Of a DNA stretch of 64,000 nt, positions 28,161 through 39,229 are shown one piece after another. How positions within the stretch are numbered: position 1 is the stretch's first letter; the number at the start of each line of letters is the position of its first letter. The stretch comes from Linyphia triangularis (Eukaryota; Arthropoda; Arachnida; Araneae; Linyphiidae), in the NCBI GenBank assembly GCA_963978545.1, contig OZ021732.1:23501688-23565687 (forward strand), in the 5' to 3' direction. The notes under the pieces are model-generated. The model saw nothing but the letters and a program-made list of their open reading frames with translations. It had not been told where the DNA came from and did no database searches. The position numbers were made by a program, and so were the translations under genes.

Positions 28161-28388
28161 AATAACATTAGTTCCCATTTAACAGAAAAATCATTATTTT
28201 TAACAAAAAATTTTACTTTGGCGTATATTTTATTATTAATATATGTTTTAAAAATGCATAGAATAGTTTTTTCCTGTGTTATACCACGCTTTCACAACAC
28301 ATTGCAAACTATAACCTTTCAAAGATAAAACGTTTAGGAATAGTTTTGTTTTGTATTTTCTTCAAACATTGAGGTGAATGCGGCATCG
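28161..28388 (-). repeat. Right terminal inverted repeat of element T2
   Basis: Inverse of 26104-26348; abuts ATCGAAAATATA and then the TA tract. Confidence 0.85.
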
Positions 28389-28396
28389 AAAATATA

Positions 28397-28398
<2 letters not shown>

Positions 28399-28491
<93 letters not shown>
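28399..28491. repeat. (TA)n microsatellite flanking T2
   Basis: About 46 TA units immediately after the right end of T2. Confidence 0.97.
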
Positions 28492-28495
<4 letters not shown>

Positions 28496-29525
28496 TTTTT
28501 TTTATCAAGATACATAACAACTTTTTTCTACTAATGCGCTTCAAAAATAATAATAAAAAAAAATTCGAACCACCCTAACATACACGTTTCTTACAAATAT
28601 TCCAATGTAAAGTCTTTATGTATTTTTTACATTAAATTGAACTGGAATTGTATTTAAATATTAATAAATTTGAGTTCAACTTTACATATTTGAATAATTA
28701 TGAAATTGAAAATAATTTTTTTGTGTTCATTAAATTTGTTTACAACGCGCCTAACTAGTTTTTTGCATTATATCCTTAATGTAGTTATTAATAAATTGAT
28801 ATATTTGTGTTTGATTTGAAATGGATTTACAGTCAAATCGGCAAATTTCGACAAAATGTGTAAGCAAGTTCTAATGCACAATTAAATGTTCTTTCAAACT
28901 ATATAAAAAGTTAAATGACCCAAGGTGACCTTATCACACTTTTTTACTAACATATGTAAAAGACTATAAAAAATTCAGTAAATATTTAAGGCGTTTTTAT
29001 GAAAATAAATAAAAAATATTAAAATTAACTAAAAAAATTAAGAAAAAAAAGACCTTTCAGTAAATTCAAACTTTCACCCCTAACAACTGTCCCGAAAAAC
29101 TCATAAAGCAGCTGAAAAGTGTGGAACCAGATTCTCAATATACTTGTAAATAAAACCATGGTTTAAATAGGAAAATTAAAAAAAAAAAAAAAAAATCACT
29201 TTTGACTAGCTATTTTGTAATTCTGTCTCAATATGCGGTGTATTGATGATGATGGGGCGGGGGGGGGGGACAATTATCCAATCGCAGTTCACTTCTATAG
29301 TTGAGTGAGAATACGGGAAATCTTATAAAGTGCATGAGTAGACATTTTTTTTTGCTCATTATAACTAATTAAGGTCTACAGTTGACAGTTCTGATGTGTA
29401 CAATATAAGTGTTGTTTTTTTCATTCCCCGGCAATCAGTATTTTTCTTTCACCCAACAATCTAGTAACGGCTTCTTTTTCTTTTGAAATTGGGCACTGTA
29501 AACGAGTTTAATAAATTACTGTGTT
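28492..29525. other. Gap: AT-rich, nothing recognised
   Basis: Poly-A near 29178 and a G-rich run near 29255; no supported feature. Confidence 0.4.
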
Positions 29526-29529
29526 ATAG

Positions 29530-29905
29530 GAAAATTTCTCTAAATTGAGTTTATTCTTCCACTTATTCAGTGACATACAAAAATTGTGTTTAATTAGAAG
29601 TCATGTTGGGAGAAACTGTTCTGCATATAATCGGAATTAAAGGAAAAAGCAGTTTAACAGACATCACACTCCTACTTTTTTCTAATGATTATGTACATAA
29701 GTTTCCTGCAGTCAATATGTCATACGTCAATGTATGACATATTTATCGTCCCATGTCAATACGTAGTGTCTTTAAAAAAATATTTATTCCACTTATACAG
29801 TGAGACGAATACACTAATTTCAATTAGAAACCTTGTTGTGAAATGGTCCTCTGCGCATTATGTATATAGAAAGAAAAAGCAGGTTTGATAGCAACCAGAC
29901 TTACT
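29530..29905 (+). repeat. Diverged direct repeat, about 240 bp apart
   Basis: TTTATTCTTCCACTTATTCAG...AATTAGAAGTCATGTTG...GGAAAAAGCAGTTTAACAG is repeated as TTTATTCCACTTATACAG...AATTAGAAACCTTGTTG...GAAAAAGCAGGTTTGATAG. A third trace (TTTATCCTTTCACTTATTCAG) lies near 23120, so this is a dispersed repeat. Confidence 0.6.
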
Positions 29906-30410
29906 ACTTACTATTAGAATAAAATAGTAATACACGGAATGTTTATCAGAAAACTATATTTGTTCACATTTGTGTCACAAAAAGTACTTTGATGAAAATA
30001 TAGTAAGCATTTTGATAAAAAAATTCTTGAATTAATATGCGTTTTAAAAGAAAAATTATCAATTATCTAATAATCCAATATTGATTGGTCCATCAAATAC
30101 TGCAAGATAAGATAAATAACTTTTAACACGTTTTGACTAGCAATGAAAGCATGGCTCTTGCGTCTATTTTTTTTTTTTTTTTTATATATATATATCTTCC
30201 CTTTAGTGAAGAATAAGCATTAAGGAAAAAAGATAATCCTGGAAATCAGTGACTTCTAATGAAATTTTTAATGCCAAAGATTTCTTTTTTAATTCTGCAA
30301 TAATCAAACGAACATTAAATTTGTGCTTTCAATTACCTGTGTGTTTACGTGTTTACATAAGGTAATGGTAGAATATAATCCATAATTTTTTATTTTTTTT
30401 TTTTATTTTT
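29906..30410. other. Gap: AT-rich
   Basis: T-rich runs near 30170 and 30390; nothing else seen. Confidence 0.4.
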
Positions 30411-30414
30411 TTTT

Positions 30415-30995
30415 TAAATTTCTCCATGTTTTTGAACATCCTAATTTCAAAAAAGCGACCTAGAAAAAATGTCTCTCTGTGTGTATGTACTCAGCATAAC
30501 TCCCGAACAAATTGACCTGCGACGTTCAAATTTGGTGCGTGGTTTAGTGGTGACCATGGGACCTGCCATTAAGGTTTTCGTCAAATCGCACATGCGCATG
30601 TATTTCGGCAATTTCTAAAAATCGGCTCTAATGATTTTGAGTAAAATCTCTATGCTAATGCCCCTTACGGTGTTCTAATCGTTCCACCTCCGAAATTTTT
30701 GTAGAAATGCGATAAAAGCTTAAAAAACTGAAAAACGAGTGCCTTATAGCTCTCTGCCCTTGATCATCGCTCCTCAACGATATATATATATATATTTATT
30801 TATTTTTTTTCTTTTTTTTTTATAACTCAACAAAGGAATCGAATATCGCCTTTTTTGTGACTTTTTTTCGTCCATGTAAAAATTATTGCCAATTATGAAA
30901 ATAGTAAATAACACGATATCAAATTTTAATGCAATGACCAATATTTTAGTGTAATTGAAAGTTGTGCGATATTCCACGTCCTTAGTTTTTATTAC
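30415..30995 (+). repeat. R1 dispersed repeat, copy D (longest, best preserved)
   Basis: Order of landmarks: GAACATCCTAATTTC, TGTGTGTATGTACTCAGC, CTCCCGAACAAATTGACCTG, GACCATGGGACCTGCCATTA, AAGGTTTTCGTCAAATCGC, CGGCTCTAATGATTTTGAG, CACCTCCGAAATTTTTG, CTTGATCATCGCTCCTCAAC, a TA and T tract, then GTGTAATTGAAAGTTGTGCG. The 74-codon minus-strand frame across its end is not supported as coding. Confidence 0.85.
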
Positions 30996-30999
30996 CAAA

Positions 31000-32260
31000 A
31001 CTTCAATTTGGGTTATTCTAAACCACGGAACTCAATCTGAAATATCAGGAAAAGCTATCACGAAATAAAATATCAAGGAATATACAGTACTGGATTGCAT
31101 TACCACTCTAAAAAAGCTGGATTAGTCAGGAATTTCCTTCTTTTTTTTAAAAAAAAGAAGAAAAAAAAAAGAAAAAAAAAAGAATACACACATGAGCTCC
31201 ATCAACTCCACAAAAACAAGATATCCTAAACATCCAACAGCAATGTCATCGAATGTTCGAATCTATCAGCCATACTTCGTGAATCTCGGAACAAAGAAAA
31301 AAATAAATAAACAAGCCGTACCTTTCATGCCCCAAGAAATATTAGCGTCATTAAGGCAGCAGTATCAATTCCATTCCGTGCTACCTCATTGTGTCACATA
31401 ACAGCGCGAGATACACCTCGTAAGGGAAAACTTCCGATGGAGAAATCGTGTTGCGATGAATCCGGCGAGCAGTCACGAATCTTCAAGAAGCACCATCCAC
31501 TCAAAATTCCCTGCTTTGAACTTTCAAAATCTGGGTTTTAAGTTTTGCTTCTTTTCTTTCTATTTATCTTTCGATGGCGGAACTCGCGCTGCATTTTAGA
31601 TTGCTTCGATCTAGTTTCGGAATTCTTGTGGCTTGGTTGGCGTACTAGTAAAAGGTGAAGTAGGTCGAATGGTATGGGGTTGCTTGTATTAATGTCCCTC
31701 TATAATGTAGGACTGAGTTGGCATCAAAAATAGTCTTGGTCGCAGCCTTTTCAGTTCATGAAAGTTTTATGGTAATCAATTTATGTGCTGTGGTATAAAA
31801 AGGAATGAAAAAGTGCTTTTTATGTATACTTCAACGAATAGTAACAAGAAAATGGTTAAAAATAATATGAGGACATAGCTTTTTAATTCATAAGTTTATG
31901 AAATAATGGGAATATTTCTAATACTATTAGTATAGCTTTTCTTTAAAACGATGTTAAACCCCAACAACGTAATTTGGTTTTAGGGTTTCACATTCAATGA
32001 CTATATTATACAAAATAATAGCTGAACATGCAGTTGCATAGAATTTAATCCATCTTAACTAATAATCAAAACAAGTTTCAATCTTACACACTTTCCAATG
32101 AAACATCGATGCTGTAAAAAGTCACATTTTATAAGAAATAAATTTATGAAATGCTCTTTTTAATTTCTTTCTCTTTAATTTTTTGCACATTTACTAGAAG
32201 AGATTGTTCACAGGTAACTATCAGTAATTCAAGTACTTAGATGTTATAAAGAATCGTTTT
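31000..32260. other. Gap: GC-richer patch near 31.2-31.65 kb, no identified gene
   Basis: A purine-rich tract occupies 31139-31185. After it, ATG 31192 opens a 69-codon frame (MSSINSTKTRYPKH...) that I cannot relate to any family. The following 31400-31640 is GC-richer (CAGCGCGAGATACACCTCG, AATCCGGCGAGCAGTCACG) and could be an exon or regulatory DNA; I see no convincing splice structure. Confidence 0.3.
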
Positions 32261-32264
32261 TTAA

Positions 32265-32940
32265 TAAAGATGGTCAATGAAAGAACTCGAGAGGATATCA
32301 TTTTCGACCTGGTCTTCTGTAGTAGCTAGGGCAGAGAGCAAAATCTTACGGTGTGTGAACACTTAAGAGATAGTCACAAGAACATTTTTCGTTTTGTATT
32401 AAATTTCATTCTCTATAAAGGAGAATAACTCCAAATTTTAGGTAAGCAAATTTTAATATTGTGAAATATAAGCTTGCTCAAGTATTTAATAGGGGGTTAC
32501 AACATACAGACGCTGAAAGGCAGATAAGGAAATTCAAGAAGAAGGTATATTAAACTTTTGAAGGCTCCTGTGGAGAATGAAATTTATCCCAAAATTATCA
32601 TTGAATATGCTAAGCAATTTAGAGGTGTTATTACTTATCTTTGAGGCCTTATAGTTCTGGGGAAGTACCAATGGATTGAAAAGTGACAAATGATATAACA
32701 CTTTTTGAAACGGGTTTGAAATGCAAGGTAGGTAATTACACTATTGCAACCTTAATTAAAGGTAAAATCGTTAATTGTGTTGCTACAGAGGGCTTAATTT
32801 CCAATGCACAGTTTAGATTCAGAAAAAGAAAATCATAAGCAACTAACTTTTTGTAGGTTTATGATGATGTCACTAAAATGACTATCGAAATAGTGTAGAT
32901 GTTGTTAATATTGATTTCCAGAAGGCTTTTTGATAAGTGG
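32265..32940 (+). pseudogene. LINE ORF2 fragment: endonuclease tail and RT fingers/palm start
   Basis: Joined frames give TREDIIFDLVF (about 32283-32315), the LVL-type end of an APE endonuclease domain. These are followed near 32555-32600 by APVENEIYPKIIIEYAKQF, the segment that precedes the RT core. Then come LFETGLKCKVGNYTIATL (about 32701-32756), EGLISNAQFRF and ATNFL, and finally DFQKAF at about 32911-32930, the first catalytic-aspartate block of the RT palm. There are several stops and frameshifts. Assignment to the CR1/L2 group rests on the KCKVGNYR-type block and the post-RT region further on. Confidence 0.75.
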
Positions 32941-33878
32941 TCACACTACCTTTTAAATTCAAAACATTTTCGGTTTTCTCGAAAGCATATATTTTATTCA
33001 CTGATTTTTTCTGAATATTTTGATATAAAAATTTAGCCAAAATCTTAATAACTTCCAGAGTTATTTTGAAAACATAACATAATTCAGGAATCAAATTCAA
33101 GTGTCACAAAACATCTTTTTTTACTTGACAGCATAATTCTGAATGAACCGTTTGATAGTTTTACTTGAAATTTTTAGATACTATGCAGTGTATATGATGA
33201 CTTTTGGTTGTAGCTCAATTTAAGTAATTATTTTCATTCATTGTTTTAATTTTTGCTCATAACAATTGGAAATATTCAACAAATTTTATATACAAATGTA
33301 AATATTGTTTTTAAATATTTTTTTTAAAGTTTATTCCAATTTTTGAGTTTAGTACTTAGTTGGTACCTTTTAAAGTAAAACTAAAGCAAAATGAAATTAA
33401 TAAATAGGGTAATATTTTGTTAATCCTGCGCCTATGCAAATAATTAGTCCTTACTGCCATTTTAACAATGCTTTGGTTATAAACAAAAATAATATCATAT
33501 TATAAAGATAATATTTGTATAGATAAAAGAGAATTCAATATATCTTTGGGTAAAAACAGTAAATATATTAACTAGTCAGTAAGGTACACATAAACAACTC
33601 ATATTTTCGTGTGTTTAAACGTAATATGTCCCCACAAGGTTGCACACGATGCATTGATTTGATTTATAAATTATAGAGACAAGTATTTAAAGTGCATTAA
33701 TTTATAAATTATAGAAAATTCAATATATCTTTGGGTAAAAACAGTAAATATATTAATTATTTGCAAAGTACACATAAACAACTCATAGTTTCGTGTGTTT
33801 AAACGTAATATTTCCCCACAAGGTTTCACACGATGCATTGATTTATAAATTATAGAAACAAGGCTTTAAAATGTATTA
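32941..33878. other. Foreign AT-rich insert inside the LINE
   Basis: Separates the FQKAF block from the VPQGSVL-type block, which should lie about 200 bp apart. It contains a 185-bp tandem duplication. No termini or target duplication could be defined. Confidence 0.6.
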
Positions 33879-33882
33879 AGAA
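33532..33882 (+). repeat. 185-bp tandem duplication
   Basis: AATTCAATATATCTTTGGGT...CGTGTGTTTAAACGTAATAT...CACACGATGCATTGATTTAT starts at 33532 and again at 33717, with a few differences. Confidence 0.9.
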
Positions 33883-34588
33883 TTAGTTAACTGAAAGAAA
33901 GAAAAGAGCCCAGAAGTTGTGGATGTTGTACCACAGGATTCAGTATTAGAGGCACTTCTTATTTTCATTAATGATATTGGCATTAATTTTTTAGGAAAAG
34001 TTAGTATTTTTTCAGATATCAAGGTGAGGTTAATAATGAGTGAGGGGTATCAATTAATGGAGCCTTTAAGTTTGAACATCATTGTGGGACAGCAAGTAAA
34101 AAAGCGAATAAGATGTTAGGATTCCTACAGTAAGACTATCTCTTCTAAATTTAGGGATATTATTTTGCCCCTTTTTAGAAAACTGGTTTTGCCAAATCTA
34201 GAGTATTCAGTGTGATTCTGGTCACCTCATCTTGAGAAGGATATTGATTTGTTGGATAAATTTCACCGTAGAGTAAAAAAAAAAAAATAAGAGAACACGA
34301 GTTTGAATTATGGAGCTAGACTAAGGAACCTAAATATGTATATATTGGAAGAAAGAATGTCTAAAAGGGGATTTGATTCAGTTGTTTAAATTTACCAAAG
34401 AAGGAGATTTCATGGGTTTAGAGTACAACACGGGGGACAGGGTAAGAAGTCGTACATATAAGTTATTTAAATTCCATTTTAACTTGGAGGATAGGAAATA
34501 TTTCTTTTACAATAGAGGGATTTATAAGTGGAAAAATCTGCCGAGCCACGCCAAAAATTGCACCGGAGTCAATAGTTTCAAAAGATAG
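33880..34588 (+). pseudogene. LINE ORF2 fragment: RT palm to post-RT region
   Basis: LTERKKRAQ leads into VVPQDSVLEALLIFINDI (about 33923-33985, family VPQGSVLGPLLF.INDL). It is followed by VSIFSDI (about 34000-34020), where a catalytic FADD would be; the second aspartate is lost. Then come KFRDIILPLFRKLVLPNLEY (34150-34207), FWSPHLEKDIDLLDKFHRR, LIQLFKFTKEGDF, YNTGDRVRSRTYKL (34418-34465) and KWKNLPSHAKNCTGVNSFKR ending at 34588. These are the standard post-RT blocks of CR1/L2-like LINEs. It contains stops and frameshifts and is not functional. Confidence 0.85.
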
Positions 34589-34710
34589 CTGGATCTATAC
34601 TGGAGAAATGTTAAGGCAGTTTAAATTAAACCAACTTAAATGGGCCTTGTGCCTGCAGTTGGTTGCAGTTTTTATATTTAAATTCTCCCACTGTCAAAAA
34701 AAATAAAAAA

Positions 34711-34747
34711 ATAATAATAATAATAATAATAGTAATAATAATAATTA
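34711..34747. repeat. (AAT)n repeat, possible LINE tail
   Basis: About 12 AAT units with one AGT interruption, shortly after the LINE 3' region. Confidence 0.85.
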
Positions 34748-34759
34748 ATAAATAAACCC

Positions 34760-34839
34760 TTCCAAACTGGTTAGTTTAAGTGCAGAAATAAGCTTCTGAC
34801 TTTGTAGAAATGAGAGATAAAACTTATTTTACAACTAAA

Positions 34840-34872
<33 letters not shown>

Positions 34873-36340
34873 GTATTTTTAATATCGCAATACATGCATA
34901 AAGACTGGTTTGAACAAATATCAGGTTTCAATTTAATGCATAAAAATTCTGGGCAAAATATAAGTTTTGTCGTGATATGCTACCTTGCATTAATTTTGTA
35001 TTGAAGGAAAATATAGCTTTATGGATAAAAGGCACCCTTTCATAATGTGTATATCTGTACTAGGAATACTAGGTCAAATATTATTTTTCATTTAATGTGA
35101 TATTTTACATTAGTTTTGACAGCCAGATTAAGCTTCCTTAATAAAAAAGTTTTGCTACTTTGCAATAGAAAATATTGTTTTACTGTGAAAAGACAAGTTT
35201 TCCCTTTACTTGGAAAAACTAGTTAGTCTGTACAGTCAAGTTAGTTTTGAAATTGAGAGCTATTTAAACTTTAATAATAGAAATAGTTCTGAAAAAGGGT
35301 TAGTCTTCAAGATTCTCTTGTCAACAAGAAGTTTGTCTGTCAATTGCTGCGTTATATGTTTCAAGCGTTGAAGGGAAAGATAGTTTTACAGTCATTAAAC
35401 TCTTTTTTTTACTAGAAACATGTGAAAATCACGAATTTTATAACGTTATTTACATCATTATTGGCGACAACATGTCAAGCAATCGCAGAAAAACTATTGT
35501 TTTGTCCTGCACTTAAGAATCTTAAATTATGAATAAAACTATAGGAATTAGAAATTTGATTAAAACCCTGATAAGATGTTACTGCATTTTTATGCTACAG
35601 CATGTTGTAATCCTAAGAAAAAAATTACATTTATGATAAACCTAATCAACTAAACATATGTAAAAGTAAAATCTGGTTTACTTTCGAAAAAGCCATTAAC
35701 TTTATTTTATCGCTTTAGAATCATATTAATTCTATAACCAGGCACCATTTGGAAAGAATTAAATTTTATACTACTCAAACAATATCTTGCAATTTTATGA
35801 CTAAGCTTAATTTATTTTAAGTTTTAAATTAGTTGATTACTTTATAGTCTAATGATTATTTTAGAAGTTAATTTATGGGAATTGATTATTAGAAGATAAA
35901 AACAATTTTGCTTTAAAATTTTTGAACTGACATATGAAAACAAATGGTCAACATTACATTTCTTGAAAATAAATGACTTGCTAATTTTAATACATAAAAA
36001 TCGTTAATATAGTTGAAATGGTATCTATTGTGTGAACAACTGAAAAATAAGAAGAAGGTTTCAAAGTTCGTTAAATGTATTTTCAAGCATATATTAGGCT
36101 CCAAATACGTTGCAAACATTGTAATGTAATATATATATATATTATATATAATCATGAGTGGTCTTCTGGATATTAAAACTAAACTTCAAAAAGTTCAAGG
36201 AGACCCCATAATATATTGAAGCATTTAGATTCAGCATCCGAAAAAAAAGGCGGAATGCAAAATTTCATCATTTTCCAATGAGTGGTTAGTAATATAAACG
36301 ATGAAAAAGGAGCTACAAACTAAAGTTAAAAAGAAAAACT
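34760..36340. other. Gap: AT-rich, nothing recognised
   Basis: Poly-T run near 34842-34869. The 80-codon minus-strand frame at 35913-36155 is unsupported. Confidence 0.4.
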
Positions 36341-36342
36341 GT

Positions 36343-36357
36343 GTTGTTGTTGTTGTT
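36343..36357 (-). repeat. AAC-repeat tail of the LINE fragment
   Basis: Five AAC units on the minus strand, 28 bp past the stop codon, where a LINE 3' tail would be. This sets the likely 3' boundary. Confidence 0.6.
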
Positions 36358-36384
36358 TCTTATTCCACTTGATCTAGAACAAGT

Positions 36385-37119
36385 CTAGACCAAGTCCAAG
36401 AGACCGTACGCCCAAAGAAAGTCTCGAACCAGTGCAGGGTTTTTAAAGAGATCGCTCTTCTCCAAATCCAAACAGGAAAGCAGATGGTCCGGTGAAGCTT
36501 GATGGGAAACACACTTGAGGCACACAGGGTACTCCTTTTGTCCCTGAACATATGCAAGTGTGCGAGTATGTCCGGTGATGAGTCTGGTGATGGTTGTTTG
36601 TAATTTCCTGTCGCCCTTCAGCTCCAGGGCAGCCCCAGGACGTTTTTGTTCATACCAGTCATGAGTTGGTGGAATCCTCCATATCTTGCTGTTGTCGGCT
36701 CTGACCTTCGAGAAAATTTCCCTAAACGTAAAATGACCACAATTTTCGGATGTTACAGCAGAGCCCTCCTTAGCCAATTCATCGGCCAAGTCATTGAAGA
36801 AGAGGTCTACATGGGAGGGTATCCACTGCAGATGAATGACATTATGTGAAGAGAAAATCTTTAGTTTGTTCACAATGTCCATGCCGAGTTTGTCGGTAAT
36901 GTTTCGCCATTTGCTTAAGAATTGAATGGAGCTCTTACTGTCCGAGAAAATCCAGATATCGCAGGAGAAATTATTGGAAATCATATAATGTAGAGCTTCG
37001 TCGATGGCTATCAATTCAGATCTAAAGACTGAACAAAAATTTGGGTTTCGCTTGTTAAATTTTGTAACGCTATCGGGGGCTACAATTACTACTCCACTGC
37101 CTGTATTGCCATTATCGTG
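36385..37119 (-). pseudogene. RNase H and C-terminus of a non-LTR retrotransposon (5'-truncated)
   Basis: The minus-strand frame is open from 37119 to its stop at 36385. It begins GNTGSGVVIVAPDSV, then SELIAIDEALHY (Glu codon 36999-36997), IFSDSKSS (Asp codon 36942-36940), WIPSHVD and NDLADELAKEG (Asp codon 36783-36781). These are three of the four RNase H acidic residues. The first aspartate block would lie upstream of an in-frame TAA at 37122-37120 and is absent. After the domain come PPTHDWYEQKRPGAA and a CxxC...H...C cluster (CLKCVSHQASPDHLLSC), a C-terminal arrangement I associate with LINE elements in spiders. No reverse transcriptase is present next to it, as expected for a 5'-truncated copy. 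The 3' end is followed by an AAC-repeat tail at 36357-36343. Confidence 0.87.
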
Positions 37120-37124
37120 TTAAT

Positions 37125-37885
37125 TATATTTCCTAAATTCTTATATAACTTGTTTCGATAATTTGTTGAAGGCCAAACATAAAAAACATGCAACTTTTGC
37201 ATTAAATTTTTTTGATAATTAGTAATTAATCAATAAAACGAATTTTTAAATAGAAGCTTATATTTTTTTTTCACTTTCATTGGATTTATCATGGTTGAAA
37301 ATCCCCCCCAGAGAATTTTTTTCTTCTTTTTCTTTTCATTTTAACATTTGGTTTTCAATATTTTAGCAAAAATGTAAAAATGTGAAATTTTCACAATTAG
37401 AGTTAAATTTACTTAGTAAATTAAACAGATCCCCACCCCCCTCTTTCTCCATAAAAAAAAAAACATTTATTCCAGACATAAAAAATCGTAAACAAAACAT
37501 TTTGGAGCAAACCGCAATTTTCTACAACTTTTAGAATAAAAAATATAGCCATCTTTCGATTTTTTTTTTTTTTTTTTTTTTTGCGTACTATACGTAAAAA
37601 TTTCTTTTTGATGTGAACAGCATGCAACAATAATTTCATAAGTTACTCCATTAAAAATATATTTACATTACCAATGTATGATGTAGACAATCAAAAAAAT
37701 ATTTTGCGAAATTGAAATAAGGATGCGCATTTATTGAAACTGTATTTATTAATTTGTTAAAAAGCTTAATTTTCATCAATCTTTCTCGTTTCCAAAATTT
37801 TATTTCACATTTCAGAATCAGTGTATTTTTTAGATAAATAATTACTAATTTAAATAAGTATAATAGTTAATTTTAATGATTGTCA

Positions 37886-37927
<42 letters not shown>

Positions 37928-39200
37928 TTTTAAATTTGAATAAGGCATTGAGATACTATGTACTATTTTAAATAGCCAATTTGGATAAATGAATTGAAGA
38001 GACATTTTCATCCAATCCACTTTTAACATAAATGACATTACTTTACCAGCTTAAAAACCACCATAGTACATTGTTAGCTTAAACAAAACAATGTACTATA
38101 TTATAAGTTAAATCAAATAAAACCAATACATCTAAGTATTTAACTAAAGAATGAAATAAAGTTAACGAACCGATTCCCCAATAAATTGATTTTATACAGC
38201 TAACATTATTTATTTGAATTTATCTTAAAAAAGATTTAAAATATAACTCGATTCGAATAGATCTTTTTGTACCGCTATGAGTTAAAATAATAACTAAAAA
38301 TAGATTACATAATTTTTTTTTTAATTTGCAGCTCTCCGCAAATGCTTTCCAAGCTATACCCACAGAAAAGTTTAAAAACGGACAATTTTAAAAATAAAAT
38401 AAATTTTTTAAATATTAGAAAATAGCAAAAATCATACATATTTTAATAAATATCGATAATTTTTTTTTCTTTTAATTGTTTTTGTCCTAAATCCACAAGT
38501 TCAAGAATATGCATGCATTTCCTTTGTGAAATTACTCTATTTTGGTTTCATAAGAAGAATTACATCATTTTTGCACTTCTTTAAATATTTAAAAATAAGC
38601 ACCACAGGTAAACAAGAGTAACATGGATAAACAAGAATGATTAAATACGAAGAATAGTTTCAAAATAAAATACAACTTTAAGTTTAAGCATTTTTAAACA
38701 GTTTTCCTGTTTAGGTTTAAGGTGCATGTGTTTCCTTTCAACTAATAAACATATTTAATACATTTTAATTCATTTCATTGTAGCTTTACTTTCTTTACTT
38801 TAACTTATTTTAAAAACACAAATGACTTATCACAGATCAATTCAGTAAATAGTAAAATTTTCAATTTGAATGCTTCGTTAGTTTTTCCAACTAATTATTT
38901 CCTAAGTAAAATTAAATTTAAACGAATGTAATGAATTACAAACTTTATTTCTAAAAAAAAAAAAAAAAAAAATGAAATTTTTACATTTTTAGTGAAATAT
39001 ACATTTTAAATATATAATATATGTAATTTATAATTACAAAGGTTCCAATTTTAGAAGTCTCTTTGAAAAGTTTTAGGAATTTAAAATTTCATCAGTATGA
39101 ATTTGAAAATCATTGCAACAGCCATTTTTACACTTTCGATAAAACTTCTGAATAAAAAACAGTTTTGCCACTTTTTTTATCTAAATTTCCTTTGAATGAA
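37125..39200. other. Gap: AT-rich with long homopolymers
   Basis: T run at 37560-37582, A39 at 37887-37925 and A run at 38953-38971. No gene recognised. Confidence 0.4.
37887..37925. repeat. Poly-A tract, 39 bp
   Basis: Uninterrupted A run; the sequence upstream is not recognisably a retrotransposon 3' end. Confidence 0.95.
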
Positions 39201-39229
39201 CTTATTACCTAACTATTAGCTTGATACAT

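Larger units (their letters stand above)
26104..28388 (+). mobile_element. DNA transposon with 230-245-bp terminal inverted repeats (element T2)
   Basis: Left arm 26104-26348 and right arm 28161-28388 are inverted copies. CGATCGAGCATTCACCTCAA pairs with the complement of the CGATGCCGCATTCACCTCAA form, and GTATAACACAGGAAAA plus CTATTCTATGCATTTTTAAA are conserved deeper in. Between them lies the broken C-terminal half of a transposase-like gene on the plus strand. The right end is followed within 12 bp by a (TA)n tract. About 330 bp separate the left arm from the first recognisable coding, so most of the N-terminal half is deleted. It is related by protein, but not by terminus sequence, to the element at 47.9-51.1 kb. 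Superfamily not assigned. Confidence 0.85.
32265..34620 (+). mobile_element. Degraded CR1/L2-like LINE, split by an insertion
   Basis: Recognisable pieces run in order from the endonuclease tail, through the reverse transcriptase, to the conserved post-RT region, with a gap of about 0.94 kb (32940-33878) filled by unrelated AT-rich DNA. After the last coding match comes a short 3' region (GGGCCTTGTGCC) and an AAT-type simple repeat at 34711-34747, which would suit a LINE tail. The 5' end is missing. Confidence 0.8.
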
